NCBI GenBank assembly: GCA_001584585.1 | Contig: LSYV01000009.1 | Coordinates: 2,257,639-2,321,638 of the forward strand | Origin: Gonium pectorale | Taxonomy: Eukaryota > Chlorophyta > Chlorophyceae > Chlamydomonadales > Volvocaceae | DNA length: 64,000 bases | Reading direction: 5' to 3' | In this document: in pieces, positions 1 through 12,338 of the stretch | How the letters are laid out: every line of letters begins with the position of its first letter | How positions within the stretch are numbered: the first letter of the stretch is position 1 | Notes under the pieces: model-generated | What the model saw: the letters and a program-made list of their open reading frames with translations, nothing else | Database searches by the model: none | Told to the model about the DNA's origin: nothing | Program-made: the position numbers and the translations under genes

Positions 1-90
1 TTCTCTTTTTTTTGTTGGCTGGCAAGAAGCTGGCAGACATAAAGGGCCTTGCGTTCCATAATAATTTCGCAGCCCGCCCGTACGGCTCAC

Positions 91-1361
91 CACGTACACA
101 TAGTCGACCTCGCCGGGTATGAACTGTACGGCATCCCGCGTGAGGTTGCGCAGGAACACCACCTTCATCGCGTACGGCGCCACCTTGGCGAGCGTGTCAA
201 TCAGGTGCTGCGTGTGGTTCTCCTGTACGGCAGCGGATATGGCAACGTGAAGCGTCAGGACCCAAGGCGCACTCATGGGCTTTCTCCCCGGCCCCGCCGC
301 CCCCATCCTGTCAATCAACCGGCCCTGCACCGCCAAGCCGCTTCAGCTCCACTTTCTGGCCTGGGGTGCCGGGGTTATTGCTGTCCCATGCCTGCGCCTA
401 CAGCCCTTCACTCATGCAGCCGTGGGAGACGTCACTCCCTGCCACCGCGGTCATCCATCGCCACCCGGCCTTGCCACCCGGCACGTGGCGCTGACAGGAT
501 CCGCAGGCCCTACCCTCCTACCCCGCGATTGAGCCTGGTCCCTGGTGACCCGCCCGTCCGCCCTTTCCGATGGGTCCCAGCCCCACACCATGTTCTAGTC
601 TCCAATTCCCTGCCCCCCACCCCGCCCAATCCCCTCTGCCCGGGCCCATTCTCTGCCCAGCACCATTGGCCAGCGCTATCCCCGTTCCACTTTCCCACTC
701 CCCGGCCTCGCCGATCTTTCAGTGGGCACCTTTGAGACGTCTGCTCCTTCTGTCGGCAGCAGGCAGAGGAGCATGGGGAGGCGAGGGGAGGGACCAAGGA
801 GTCCATAAATACAGTAGCCAGCGTGGCCTTCTTTGCTCCATGCTGTTAGGGGAGCAGTACTGATACCTGACTGAGCGACGTTGTTTGCCTGCCAGCACTG
901 TAACCCAACTCCGCATCCTGGCGCCCCCGCAATCACCGGTGACTCCCGAACACCCGAACCCAGCCCATCCCCGAAGTCGACTTGGGCTCCGCGAGTCCGC
1001 CCATCGCACCTTTCGCGCCTGGCTGGGGTTGCCACGCGTCAACCAGGTAGTACCTGGCGCATGACGGCCATGTGCTCAGGGTTTCGAGCGCAAAGTCCCC
1101 CTGCTCGACGCCCAATTCGACGCCGAGGGTGTAGCCACGTGCATGGAGCAGCGCACCAAAGCCGCTTCGGCTGGTTGGGATTGCGTCCGTTGCGCCGAGC
1201 GGGAGTGTGATATTTAGGAGGGGGTTGGACTGTAAGAACAGATGTACGTGATGTCGAATTTCCTGGTTCACGTACACTACACCGATGAGGCCAGAGAAAA
1301 TGAGCAGGAGCCCGAGGGCAGCAATCAAAGGGGCCCTGCAATGCGACGCCTTTCCACTCAT
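91..1361 (-). CDS. Membrane-anchored class I methyltransferase-like protein, 5' part (runs off left edge)
   Basis: Minus-strand gene with its ATG at 1361. Exon 1 (about 1361-1010) encodes a short basic N-terminus, one hydrophobic segment (about residues 11-32, a signal anchor), then YTLGVELGVEQGDFA (77-91), which fits SAM-binding motif I, followed by YYLVDAW (104-110). A second exon (about 222-91) encodes LAKVAPYAMKVVFLR and ends DYVYV at a GTGAGC donor. Both blocks match the order seen in the algal FkbM/Methyltransf_24-like family, where the continuation normally carries an Asp/His segment; that part lies off the window. Exon 1 ends in phase 1 and exon 2 as drawn starts in phase 0, so an internal exon between 1007 and 223 is probably missed or the acceptor lies elsewhere. 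The substrate is unknown. The anchor suggests an endomembrane or Golgi lumenal enzyme, possibly acting on glycans; this is inference. Confidence 0.6.
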
Positions 1362-1984
1362 CTTATACTGTACTTTTTACCTGAGCGGATGTGGAGGGAA
1401 GCATTGCGAAACCTTCGTGAGGTCGTTGGCTACGGGAATGCGGTTGACCATGCGGTTGACCCTTGACCGCGCACCCGCCAGGGCCGGGCACGTGGTAGGA
1501 ACGTGTTCGGCTATATATGCATCTGTGCAGGGATTGGGCGGGCGATTGAACGCGGTTTGAGCCGCGAAGGCGGATTGCGGACACGTGGAGCAGCGCCAGG
1601 GCAGCTCTCGCGTCTCAGTGAACTGGCTGAAAGTCACTCGTCGAACTTCTATCACGACTATCATTCCCTGTTGGTCCCCTCTTCCCCCACGGGGAAGCGC
1701 CACGCCCGACTCGCCTAATCTCGCCCGACGGTTCACCGACGCCCGAGCTCTGCATAACCGGAACATGGGAATGACCCATTCCTTTGTGATCAGCATTCCG
1801 CACCGCCAGCCAGCCTAAGCACAGCTTGGCACAGCCAGCCAAACTAATTCGGGCCCGCTCGGCACGTATGACCTGGTAGGACCAGCGTCAGCAAGGCTGG
1901 GATAAGGCGCCACAGTCTGCGCCCTTTCTCGCCTTTCAGCCTGTTACCTTTCCACAGGATTAAAGCCAGGACCTTCCAGCCCCG
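1362..1984. other. Intergenic, nothing recognised
   Basis: Upstream flank of the minus-strand methyltransferase-like gene. Only short open frames occur, overlapping on both strands and without domains or consistent splice sites. The likely promoter of that gene lies here, but I see no decisive element. Confidence 0.5.
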
Positions 1985-2345
1985 TCGATGGGGGTTGGCG
2001 GCGGTGGTGGCGGAGATATTTTATTGGGCGGGGGGGCATTGGCGGGGCCGGCGGTGGGCGGCGGCGGCGGTGGGCCTTTAGTTGCAGTCTTGAGGGGGCC
2101 GGCGGTGGGGGCGGCGGTGAAGGGACTTGAGAGGGGTGGGGGGGATGGCGGGGCCGGCGATGGGGGCGGCGGCGGCGTGGGGATTCTAGTGGGCGAAGGA
2201 ATTTGCTGGGCCGGCGGTGGGTGGCAACGGCGTCGGCGGAGGGATCTTATTGGGGTGGGGGAGGCATTGGCAGGGCCGGTGGTGGGGGGCGGCCGAGGGA
2301 CTTCAGTGGGTTGCGGGAGGCCACTGGCGGGGCCGGCGGTGGGGT
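1985..2345. repeat. GC-rich minisatellite, cluster 1
   Basis: A degenerate tandem array of units about 50-60 bases long. The core GGGGCCGGCGGTGGG recurs near 2044, 2096, 2150 (variant), 2208, 2272 and 2329, separated by GGC-rich spacers and a recurring AGGGACTT-type element. Both strands stay open because the repeat lacks stop codons, so the Gly-rich and Pro-rich frames here are not evidence for a protein. A related cluster lies at about 3155-3330. Confidence 0.75.
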
Positions 2346-3154
2346 TTAACACGATCATAAGGCGTTCTCACTAGAAAAGCCTGAGGCGCACGCCACTCCG
2401 AGTCGTCGAAGGCGCAGCATTCCCAGCGTATTCCAAGCCTTAGAACCCGCATCCCAAGCCTTGGAACCCGCAGAGAAGCCCTCAAACCCAGCGACCGGGA
2501 ACCGAGGAGCTCAGGGTCCCTCCCGCCCGCCCGCCCGCCCCATCCCCTCGATGCCCGCGAACGGAGTCCCGCCAACCCAGTCCCTCGCAGCGCACTAGGG
2601 GCCAGCGTGGGACGGTGTTGGGTGGACTGCAGAGGCGCCGAAGCAGGGTTTGGTAACCTGAGGTGTGAGGTCCGCCGCCGTGGGGCCCATTGCATGCCTA
2701 CCACACAAAAACAACCCGCCGAGCAACCGAAATTCGACCACGACAACTGCATAACACTGCACAATACTCGCCTAGACGATGGAAACGGTATACGGGACCC
2801 GGGGAGAGCGTCCCGTGAGGAGGCGGAGGCACATGCGGCAGGGGAAAGGAGGCTCGAGTCAGTGGAGGCGCGATGGGAGATGGTAACGAGCACAAGGAAG
2901 GGCATGCTCAGCTAGGAGTAGCCATGGTCGCCTGGCGGAATGGAGTGGGATGGGGGCGGGGGGCGGCATGGTCCATGACGCGACAATACAACCGGACAGG
3001 GAAATGGAAGGGGGGAGTGAGCGGGGGAAGGTGAGCAGTCGCTGGAGTGCGAGGACAAGGCAGACAAAGGAGAAATCCAACCAGAACCAAAACAGTGGGG
3101 GGGGCGGAGGGGAGAGCATCCCGAGATAAACTCGAGGCAGCGTGGGGTCCGTGG
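2346..3154. other. Spacer between minisatellite clusters, no gene seen
   Basis: Contains a short imperfect direct repeat at about 2430-2475 (CCTTAGAACCCGCATCCCAAG followed by a near copy) and a CCCGCCCGCCCGCCCGCCCC tract near 2522-2541. Open frames are short and compositionally biased. Confidence 0.5.
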
Positions 3155-3330
3155 CCAGGTCGGGCGGCGGCGGCGGCGGAGGGACTTTAGTTGGGGTCTT
3201 GGCGGGGCCGGCGGTGGGGGCGGCGGCGGCGGAATTGAAATGGGATGGGTAGGGTGGGCGGGGGAGTCCATTGGCGGGGCCGGGGGTGGGGGAAGCGGTG
3301 AAGGGTGGGCTGGCGGGGCCACTTGCGGGG
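3155..3330. repeat. GC-rich minisatellite, cluster 2
   Basis: Same repeat family as the array at 1985-2345: GGCGGGGCCGGCGGTGGGG and an AGGGACTTTAGTTGGGG element occur in the same order, with diverged copies near 3275 and 3310. The two clusters are about 0.8 kb apart, so they are either parts of one old array split by unrelated sequence or separate expansions of the same unit. Confidence 0.7.
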
Positions 3331-3861
3331 CCTTATCAGCATATCAGGGCGCCACAGCTCTCCTTAACAACCCCCCTGCAACTGTCCTGGCACGCCGTGT
3401 GCACAACCCGTGCGAGGCGTGATGTAGCGGTTTTCCAACGCCGCTGCCAGCCCAAGAGCCCGATGTACCAGCGAACAGCGCGTAGGTCCTGTCCTCCCAC
3501 GGGGGGCCGTACGTCGGAAGATCCCAGACAGAGAGACTCAGCGGCCTCAGGCGGCCTCGATGATGCGCTTGCGGCACCTTGTAGAATGCGCCGTGTACCG
3601 TATCACCATATCATATTGCCAGCATGACCGTTTGACCCGACGACACCAAACCCGAACCAAACCGAACAACAGTCAGCTGTCCTGCCCCGTGCCCCGTGCC
3701 ATCCGATGCAAGTTGAGTTTGTATTAGTGTATATTATTGCTTAGCACATCTAGGGAGTGTTGCAGCAGGCCTGCTTGCACTACGCCGCTACCTGCTACCG
3801 CCACATGCTCGCACCGAGCACGCAGCAGTAGCACTAAGCAGCCCGCCTAGCAGCCCTACAC

Positions 3862-6800
3862 ATGGCTGCATCGGAGCTGGGTACGCTGGCGGAGCGGCTA
3901 GCGAACAACGGTCGGCGTGGAGGCGCCGCTAATGCCGCAACACCCCCACATGAAGCCGGCTCAGCAGCAGGAGAGTGGCACGGCGCTCGAGCGCGCGCTC
4001 AAATGTGCTTGGAGCAGCCACGGCTGGAGGTGATTTACGCCATGACTCCGCCGCATCTGAGCGACCGTGCGGGGCTGGCCGCGGATGTCGCCCGGCTGAT
4101 GAACGCGAGCGTCGCGGTGACGAGGGGCCACCTGGGCAGCCCCCCCATCCGTGCGTACTACGGGCACCCCACCATCGCCAAGGTGCAGGCTGTTTCCGAC
4201 ATGCTGGATGCTTTCCACGACGAGCTTAGGGGCCCCAATCGCAACGCCACGATAATGCGCTACACCATGATGTGAGCCGAGCTATGGTAGAAACGGACCG
4301 GGCTGGGCACGGGGCGACGCGCTCCAGGCATGGCAATACCCGGGGGGCGACGGGAGGGCCTGGGGCCGGGGCGTTTTGTTCCATCTGGGCTGTGGTGCAT
4401 TGGCGTGCCCTGTCCGTCAGCGCGGCGGGCTTACGTCCGCCCAGCCCGCAGCAGCTGCGGCGCCCGCCGCCCTGTCGGCGACCTCGCGTTCAGCCGCCAT
4501 GCCACTCCATGCCATGCGTGCTGCGACCACCATTTGGCTGCACGCCCCCCGCCCCGCCCACCCTCCACTCCGCTCCCCTTCTCCTCCTTCCACCCCACCG
4601 TTGCTCGGGTGCGGACGCGTCTACCTACGACTGCGTGCTCGACGGTCATCGGCTCATCGCTCCGCTTGCCCACAGCCGCCGCAGGCCTGAGTACGATAAC
4701 CTCCCACACCTGCTCCCCTCTCCAACCTCCCCCACAGATGGTCGCGGGGCGACTTCCGCCTCATCATGCTGGAGCTCTTTGCACTGTCGGTGCGCCTCGC
4801 CGCCGACCGCTCGCTGCCCAAGCCCGAGCGCGACGCCTACTGGTACCTCATGGCCGCCGTGGCCAGCTCCCTCATCTCCCACGCACACACCATCGCCGGC
4901 CCCTCCGCGCCGGACGCCGTCAAGGCGACCTTCCGCCGCACAGTGTCCGCATTTGCCAGGTGCCAGCTGCTGCCCGCCATGGCGCGGCTCGTGGCCACGG
5001 AGCTGCAGGAGGCCCTGGAGCAGGTGGGCAGGGGGGGATGGGCGGAGTGTGGGCGGGGGGTTGGACGGAAGGTGGGAAGGTGGGCGGGGTTTTGGGCGAC
5101 CTTGTGTCTGAGGGTGAGTGTGGGCGGCAGGGTGGATGAGAGGTTTGGGTGGGAGGGTGAGCGGAAGAGTTGGTGGAGGGCGAGGCGGGCGCTGGGGCGC
5201 TGGACGGCGTGATCAATGGGCAGTGGAAGGACATGCGGGGCACCGCTGCATCGGCGGCGCGCAGCTGCATACCACACTTTCCCGATCGACGCCAACGACG
5301 GCGCCGGGCGCCCCACACATCATTCTAACCTCGCAGGCCCGCAAGGGCATGGGCCTTCCGCCCTTGGCACCACCACCAACGGTGGCCGCTGCGGCGGCGC
5401 CGCCTGCTTCCGCACCGTCGAGCCAACGAAGGAGGAAGAAGAAGAAGGTCAAGCAGCAGGGCGCCGGCGCCGGGCCGTCAGGCGACGTGCCGCAGGCACG
5501 CAGCGGCGGCGCTGGCTCGTCTTCGCCCTCCGGCCTAGCCGGTGGACCCGCAGCGGAGGCGGAGGCGGAGGCGGCGCCAGCGGCAGCGGCTGTCGGAGAG
5601 CTCGACGAAGAGGCGGCCGTGGAAGCCGCGGCGGCGGCGCGGATTGAGACGGTGGTACTCGCGCTCGGCGTGCCCTCAGCGCTGCTGGAAGCCCTGGCCG
5701 GGATCGACGGGCCGGCGGCGGCGGCCGCAGCATCGGGCGACCGCGGCGGCGCCGCCGGCAAGGGAGGCCCTCGCGCGGAGCTGCTGGCTTCCCTCGCCAA
5801 CTCGCACCTCATGGAGCACGCGGCACAGCGGCTGGTCCTGATGGGCGCCTTCTTCGCGCCCACCGGCGGCGGCGGCGGGGAGGGCGTGCGCGGGGATGGG
5901 GCGCTGAGTGCGGGCATGGCAGCTGTCGCTGGGGCCCCTGCAGCTGGGGGGAACGGCGCCAGGGCCGCACGGCACGATCTCTCAACCCCGGTGAGTGCGA
6001 GGATAACGCACGAGCTGCCCTGACCTGGCCTGACCTGGTTTGGCCTTTCCGACTTGGCTCGCATATGTCTCATACGGAAGTGCTGGCTGTCGTACATGTT
6101 TATGCATTCACAATCATTAATACAAAGCCAATGACAAACAGCGACTCGTGGATTTGCTTAGGGCGTTCACAGCTAGTCCATCCATAAGGCGGTTAGGGTC
6201 GCGGAGGCTGCGCCCTTGTTGTCGCCTCCTCCCAATCAAGAGCCCTGTGTGAGTGATTAGCCATTGTGCACGCCCCTCCTTTCAGCCACTGCATTATCCA
6301 TCGCCTGTTCGCTGCGTTTCCCTGCTACTGCTGCGCCCTTCAATGCGTGCCGTCGTTTGCGCCTCCGGCAGATGCGCCTGGTCGAGCGCGAGGCGCTCGA
6401 GGCGTCGCTCCGGTCGCTGCTGCTCATCCTGCAGGACACGGTGGGCACGCATATGCGCGTTACGGGGGTGCCTTGGTGGCTGGCAGCGGGTGCGGGCGGT
6501 TGACTGGACGCCAGGACACGGTGGAGGCGGCGGAACGGGTCTGGTGCGAGTGACGCATGCTACCATATGATGGCTTGATGGGTCCTGCGGACGAAAGAGA
6601 ATGCGGGGCCCGGGGGGCTTGGAGGTTACGCTGGGCGTGGGGGGCCGCCTAAAGCTTCATTGAAATTGACGTGAGCCTGGACCGACGGGTCCAAACCCGT
6701 TGGCACAGGATCAGCAATCTCAAGCCCCTTTCACGAACCCGCCACGGCCATGAGCTTGAGTGCACAGCGCCGCCTGGGCTTCCCGGTATCCAATCCATAC

Positions 6801-9641
6801 TCGATCCTTCACCTTGAAACCGTCTGTGGCCGCGAACTGACGCCCCCACACGTAGGTGGGCGCGGGCAGAACCGTCTACAGCTCCGTCGTGTCCGGCCCG
6901 GCTCGCGAGCTGGCGTCGCTGGTGGCCGGCCCGTGCATGCGGCACCTGCTCGCGGTGCGCATGGTGCAGGCGCTGGAGGCCATCGACGGCTTCGGCACCG
7001 CCGGCCTGCCGCGGCGCTTCATCGCGGGCTTGCCGATGCTCGGCCAAAGCCTGGCGACGCCGTTGCGCGTGCCCTGCGCCAGCACACGCGGTGGCAACGG
7101 CGGCGGCGGGGGCAACGCCTGCGGCGGGGGCAACGCCTGCGGCGGCAACGGGGGTGACGGCGGCACCGCGTCCAGCAGCGGCGCCAGCAGCGGCACGGGG
7201 TGCCCCGGTAGTGGCGCCGGCGGTGACAACCGCGTGTACTCGTACGTGGTGGACGTGCAGGCCGCCACACTCGCACTGGACGCATGGGGCGTCCTCCTAA
7301 ACCGTGGCGCTCCCGCCGCGGCGGCCACGGCTGCTGAACTGCTGCCGTACACGCCAGACGCCGTGCACTCCCTCTGCCTGCGCTGGGCCCATGCCATGCT
7401 GCTCTCCGCCTGGCGGTGGCAGCCGGGGCGCGCCCCTGCTCCGCGCCTCGTGCCCGACGCGGCCCGCCGGCTGCGGTGGCGCGGTGCACCGGCGGCGGGA
7501 GCCGCCCTCAGCGACGACGGCGGCAGCAGCGATGCCGGCGGCTACGCGGTGATGGCGGAGCCGCTGGCTGCTGTCACGGCGCTGGCGTCGGTCAGCGTGG
7601 CCGGCAAGGTCTCGCTACAAATGCCGTCCGCTTCGCAGGCCCGCGTGCTGCACGGTTGGTGGGAGGCGGCGGTTGACAGTTTGCATCTGGCGGTATCGTA
7701 CGGACTGACGTCGATCGAGTCGATGCCGGACAAGGCTGCCGAGTTGCTGGTGCTGCTGCAGTGCCGGCCTGGGCTGGTGGCGCCGCTGCCGGGTGCGTTC
7801 CGCGTTCAGGTTTCGCCCCGGGCTCACTTTCCTGCGAGGCGTGTAGGTAGTTGCCGCTTGAGCCGATTGCCGGCCTGCACTTTGTAAGCACAGAGATGCG
7901 GCAGGCTGTCGCTTGGGTGCCCAGCGGTGTCACCGCCAGCTTCCCGCCGGAAAGGAGGATGCTAACCGGGGTCCCTGGCACTGCCGCCTCGCCCTTCCGC
8001 GCAGCCATCCTGCCCGCCGAGCCGCCCGCTGAGGTGGGGTCAGCGCTGCGGGCGGGTCTGCTGCCCTGCCTAGAGCGCATGCTGCGTAGAGAGCTCTCTG
8101 GCGCGCCGCCGATCCATAAGATGAGCAGCGCGGGGGGCATCAGCGTCCCGCCGCCCACGGTGCCGCCCACGGCCACTGAGATTGCGTCCCTGGCAAAGGT
8201 TGCGCTGTCCTGGCCGCAGCTGGGATGGCTGTGCGCCTACGGCGACACGCGCCAGGCAGCGGCGCTCATTGCTTCGGTCGGCAAGTTGATGCTGAGGACG
8301 TGCTGCGCGGTCGCGGCGACCGACCCGCGGGTCGGCGAGCCGCAGGGGGCGGGACGCGGTTCCGCGCTGGACTGGGGCACCGTCAAAGTACTGCTGCGGT
8401 CCATGTACGACGTGTCGCGGGCAGGGTTGACGTGGCTGACGGTCTCCTCCGAGGCCACCGGCGGCGGCGCCGCTGCCATCCCGGCAGACGGCCCCGGCCG
8501 CCAGCTGCGGCGGCTGGTGACGTGGATGGTGATTCAGTGGATGCCTGTGCTGTCCACCCTCGTGCGCCTCTGCTGCGGCGCGCTAAGCCAGGCCGGCGTG
8601 AGCGCCGGCGCCGGCTCCACCGCTCCCGACGCGCAGGCCAGCCTGCGGGCCGTCGCTCATCTGGCGGTGGAGGTTGTGCTGCCGTACCTCGGCAGCGGCC
8701 TGCGCTGGAGCCTGCCGGAGGCCGCGCCGTACCCTGGCGCCTGGTCAGGCGATGAGTGGCGGCAGATGCTTCGGGAACGAGGCGGCGTGGACGTGGTCGG
8801 CACGACGGCGGCTGTGCTGGCGGCGGTGGACGCCGGCCTGCTGTCGGAGGCCGCCGTGGGCCGCGACACGCTCGTGAGCCTGCTCATGCACAGTTCGGTG
8901 TGCCTTCCGGGCGAAATGCGAGACGCCCTGGTCAGAGGCAGCGGCGGCTTTGGCACCGCCGGTGCCAGCGGCGCCGCCACCGGTGTGGGTCCGCTGCTGC
9001 CGGTTGTGAAGCGCCTCTTCGTGGGCCCTGGCAGCCCCGGCGACGGCTCGTCATCGCCGACGCCGATCACCGTCTCGGGCAGCGCGGTGAGCGGGAGTGA
9101 CAGCACGGTGGCGACGGCCATCAGGACAATGCTGGGGTTGCTGCGCAGCGTCGTGGAGGGCATGGACCTGGCGGGCTGGCGCAAGGCCATGGCCGCGCAG
9201 TCGCAGCGCATGGCGACCGGCGTCAGCTCTGAAGGTGACGTCACGGTCACCGTCTCCCTCCAGGGAAAAGGATCCCGTGAGGGGCAGCGGGGCGGCAGCG
9301 GCAGCTGCGGCGGAGAGAAGACCGCGAACGGGGGAAGTGATGGCATAGACGCCGCTGGCGGCAGCGGGTCCGGCGACCAGCTGACGGACGGGGACTGCCT
9401 GATGCTGCTGCCCGCAGAGGCATGCCGCCTGCTGCGCTGCTGCGCCAACCCAGCCTGCGCAAACGTCAGCGGCGACAGTGAGGCGGATGCGGAGCGTTTG
9501 CTGCTGCGCTGCTCGGGTTGCGGCGCGGTCTGGTACTGCAGCCGGGGCTGCCAGCGGGCGCACTGGGAGAGCGGGCACAAGGAGGGTTGCAAATGTCGAC
9601 GCGAGAAGTTCATTAAGGAGGCAGCGGCGGCGGAGAGCTGA
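3862..9641 (+). CDS. MYND-type zinc finger protein, 1369 residues, six exons
   Basis: Exons 3862-4271, 4738-5023, 5337-5990, 6372-6440, 6856-7809 and 7905-9641 join in frame (4110 bases with stop). Donors are GTGAGC, GTGGGC, GTGAGT, GTGGGC and GTTTCG; acceptors end in AG. A basic, NLS-like run RRRKKKK lies at about residue 263, followed by Ala/Glu- and Gly-rich low complexity. Exon 5 carries another Gly/Asn/Ala tract. The C-terminus is a MYND finger (about 1304-1355): CANPAC, then CSGCGAVWYC, then CQRAHW and HKEGC, which supplies the zinc-binding Cys/His set. MYND domains usually mediate protein-protein contacts. The rest has no domain I recognise but looks helical. Proteins ending in this finger form a large family in Chlamydomonas relatives, so nuclear or cytosolic adaptor function is inference. 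The 95-base last intron and the first ATG are the least certain parts. Confidence 0.8.
9435..9600 (+). other. MYND zinc finger coding segment
   Basis: Cys/His spacing: C-x4-C at the front (CANPAC), then C-x2-C (CSGC), YC, C-x6-H and HKEGC. The x4 spacing in the first pair is looser than the usual x2 but, to my knowledge, is common in volvocalean MYND proteins of the CANPAC type. It lies entirely within the last exon of the gene at 3862-9641. Confidence 0.85.
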
Positions 9642-12338
9642 CACGTGGAGGCAACGGTGGCAGCAGCGGCGATTGCATGGTGTGGATAGCCGGCAGCCGC
9701 ATCCTGAGGCGCTCAAGGGCGCTCCTGGTCGTTACCTTGGCCGCGTGCCTGCACATCGAGCGCATCTCAGATGCAATGATCTGCCTGTGGGCTAGAGTCC
9801 GACGTGTCAGGACAGAAGCTGCGCTTGTTTGCGCCGGCCTTGGGTTGCTTCTGGCTGCCAGCCTTGCGCACGCCCCCAAGCCCCGACACAATCCTTGCGT
9901 CTGCGGTTTGGCCTGCAGCACGCGTGGGGGAGGGGGCACGCCGCGTGAGCGGGTGCACACGCTCTTGGGGCATACGGGGCATGCACGCAGGGGTCATATA
10001 GGGGTCCGTGCGGGATGCTCCGGGTCATGTGCTCCTGGGAGTCTGTCAAGGACAATGGGAACCGGATTCACAATTGGCGGCGAAAAGGCGGGGCTGTTAA
10101 AGGCTTGCAGGGCAACCGAAGGCGCCCTTGCACGAGGACGCTGTTGCACGAGTAGCCGGAGTAGCTAACGTATGGCCGTTGACACTCGCCGTTGATGGGA
10201 GTCGGATGTGGTGGGTCGGCGAGAGTTACATTGTTTGTGTTACAGCATTCTGTCCGTCAATGTCGGCTGCTCATTTATCTTGCATGTGGTTGCAGGCCAT
10301 TGGCCGTTGCCTGTGGTATGCCTCTTCGTGTGTATGCGTTACACCCCCGTGGGTGCCGCGAGGTTGGGCCGTGGATCGCAAATTTGCATATTCACAAGGG
10401 TGCTTTCTTCGTGGGACGAGTTGTCCCTGGACCTGCGGTCCGGGTCGCAGGTTTGCCAGCACGCAAGCTCGCAGGTTTGCCAGCACTGCTGCTACGGAAT
10501 CGAAACCCTCCTCCGCTCCGGCATTTACATGCCGAGCGGCTAGCTTGGGCTTGAAGTAAGGCTTAACGTGTATTGTCATCTACTTCATACTGTCGTATGA
10601 GATGCTGGTGACTGCCTGGGCACGCGTTCTACCAGTCTGCGTATGGCGCTATGGTCAGGGGCGTATGGGACCGGTTCATTGTGTTCGGGTTCACGTGCAC
10701 TGCTACAGGGCAGCAGGGGCTCGAGACGGCAGCGGCATTGACATGGCCCAGGCGTGCTGTTGCTCAACGCTGGACCGGATCATGACACCGTCCGACTTTG
10801 CTCCCAACGTTGGCGCAACGATGCCTGGCCGAGCCTGGCGTGTCCTACGTCTATATTGTGACACTGTGAGCTGGCTCTACGCAGATGCGTTTGCCCTTTA
10901 CTACGAGGCACAGCGGCTGGCTGGGTAACCGAATTCCGGTACCTGCAGCCGTTGGGGCGGGCCATGTCACTACCGTCGTCCATGGTTTGACGGACGTGTA
11001 ACCTGTAACCTGTAACTACCTCTCATACATGAGACCCTCCGTGATAGTGGGTGTTATCTTGTCTGACCCCCGTTCCGATGGGTTACAAGAGGAGTCAAGA
11101 CCCGCGCTGGTGCAAGGCGGCGTTTGAGTCGGAGTTGGTTTGGCTATATGTGACAGCCCGATCTGGTTGCGAGGCAAGGAGTATACACATTGGCTCTGCA
11201 AAAATGCGAAGGATGTTCAGCTGGCTAGGAGTTGAGGAACAGTTAAGTGGCTAGACCTGGCTGCTTGATTGGGTTACGGATGTCAGTTGGAACGTGGTAT
11301 GGATCCAGTCGGATCGTGAGACCAATACAAGGCCCACCATAAGGTTGGCACAACCTGTAATCTGTCACGCCCGAACACACCTCATCGTGCTGATGGCACG
11401 CCAAGAGTATAGTTCCACGAGGGAAACGGGGTCTTGCCCTGCTGAAGACGCGCCACTTCCCTTTCACGATGGAGACCGCCCAAGGTCTGGCCTGCAGCGC
11501 TGGGTGGAACTAATGGCAGCTCCTGTTATGTTGCGCGCATTAGCACCCATAGCCGCACCGTACAACACAAAAAACCGCACATATGCACACTTGCACAAGA
11601 CTGTGAAAGTATTCTTGCGCGACAATGAATGTGACAATTGCTGGCGCGAGAACTCGGGTGTATTGGGAGAGCCCATATCCAGCCCTGCAGCATAGTCGTT
11701 GCTCGACAGCGGTTTAACCTCCCGGCAGGTTCTCAATGGCAACGTTGATGAGGTGTCGCTCATTGACATGTACGCACAGATGCTCCCCTTTCCTCACGCG
11801 TTCATAGGTAAGTGGAGTGCACGGGGCGATGCATGCGAGCTGGATGCGTCGTGATGCGTTAGGGACAATGTTCCCACCCGCCGCTGAGAATTAAGACGGG
11901 TTGGCAACAGTGTCCATGCATGGTAACGCATGACCCTCGCGCAAAACCCGCTCTACCCGCCCACAGCCCCGTGGCCATCCGCAGCACGGAGTCGCTATCT
12001 GGCCTAACCCGTGCCGCTGCCAGCCGCTCCCACTACCTTTCTAAGCCTTAGACTACCGAAGTTACTTTGAGCACGTGCAGCGTTGATGCACTTCCCTGAC
12101 CTCTCGCCCTCCCCCCCTTGGGCGATTGGGCGTGGCAGTGGCGTGGTTTAGACTTGACACTCTACCCCGCGCCGAGAGACGTGGTGTTGATTGCAAGATA
12201 GCGACACTCTATCGCAGCGCGGGAATTGCCGCGAAGGGCCCTCTACGACGGACCGACAGAAACCACCAACGTTCCAAACTCAAGCTGCTGCCCACTCTAT
12301 CCATTCAGCATCACTCATTCTACAGGCATTTGTACACC
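9642..12338. other. Intergenic region of 2.7 kb, no supported gene
   Basis: Downstream of the MYND gene and upstream of the H-protein gene. Several open frames of 60-160 codons exist, but none shows a domain, a family resemblance or linked splice sites. Visible simple structure: a direct repeat of GCAGGTTTGCCAGCAC at about 10446-10486, and three copies of TGTAACC/T at about 11000-11017. The proximal promoter of the H-protein gene should lie just before 12339. Confidence 0.5.

Noticed and set aside
1960..2374. Gly-rich and Pro-rich open frames in the minisatellite
   Set aside because: Open because the GC repeat has no stop codons on either strand. There are no domains and no conserved start.
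9677..10168. 163-codon open frame after the MYND gene
   Set aside because: Starts beyond a good stop codon, has no recognisable motif, and its composition changes along its length. Most likely 3' untranslated or intergenic DNA.
11000..11017. Telomere-like or regulatory triple TGTAACC repeat
   Set aside because: Only three short copies and not the TTTTAGGG telomere unit of these algae. Probably chance or a cluster of poly(A)-like words.
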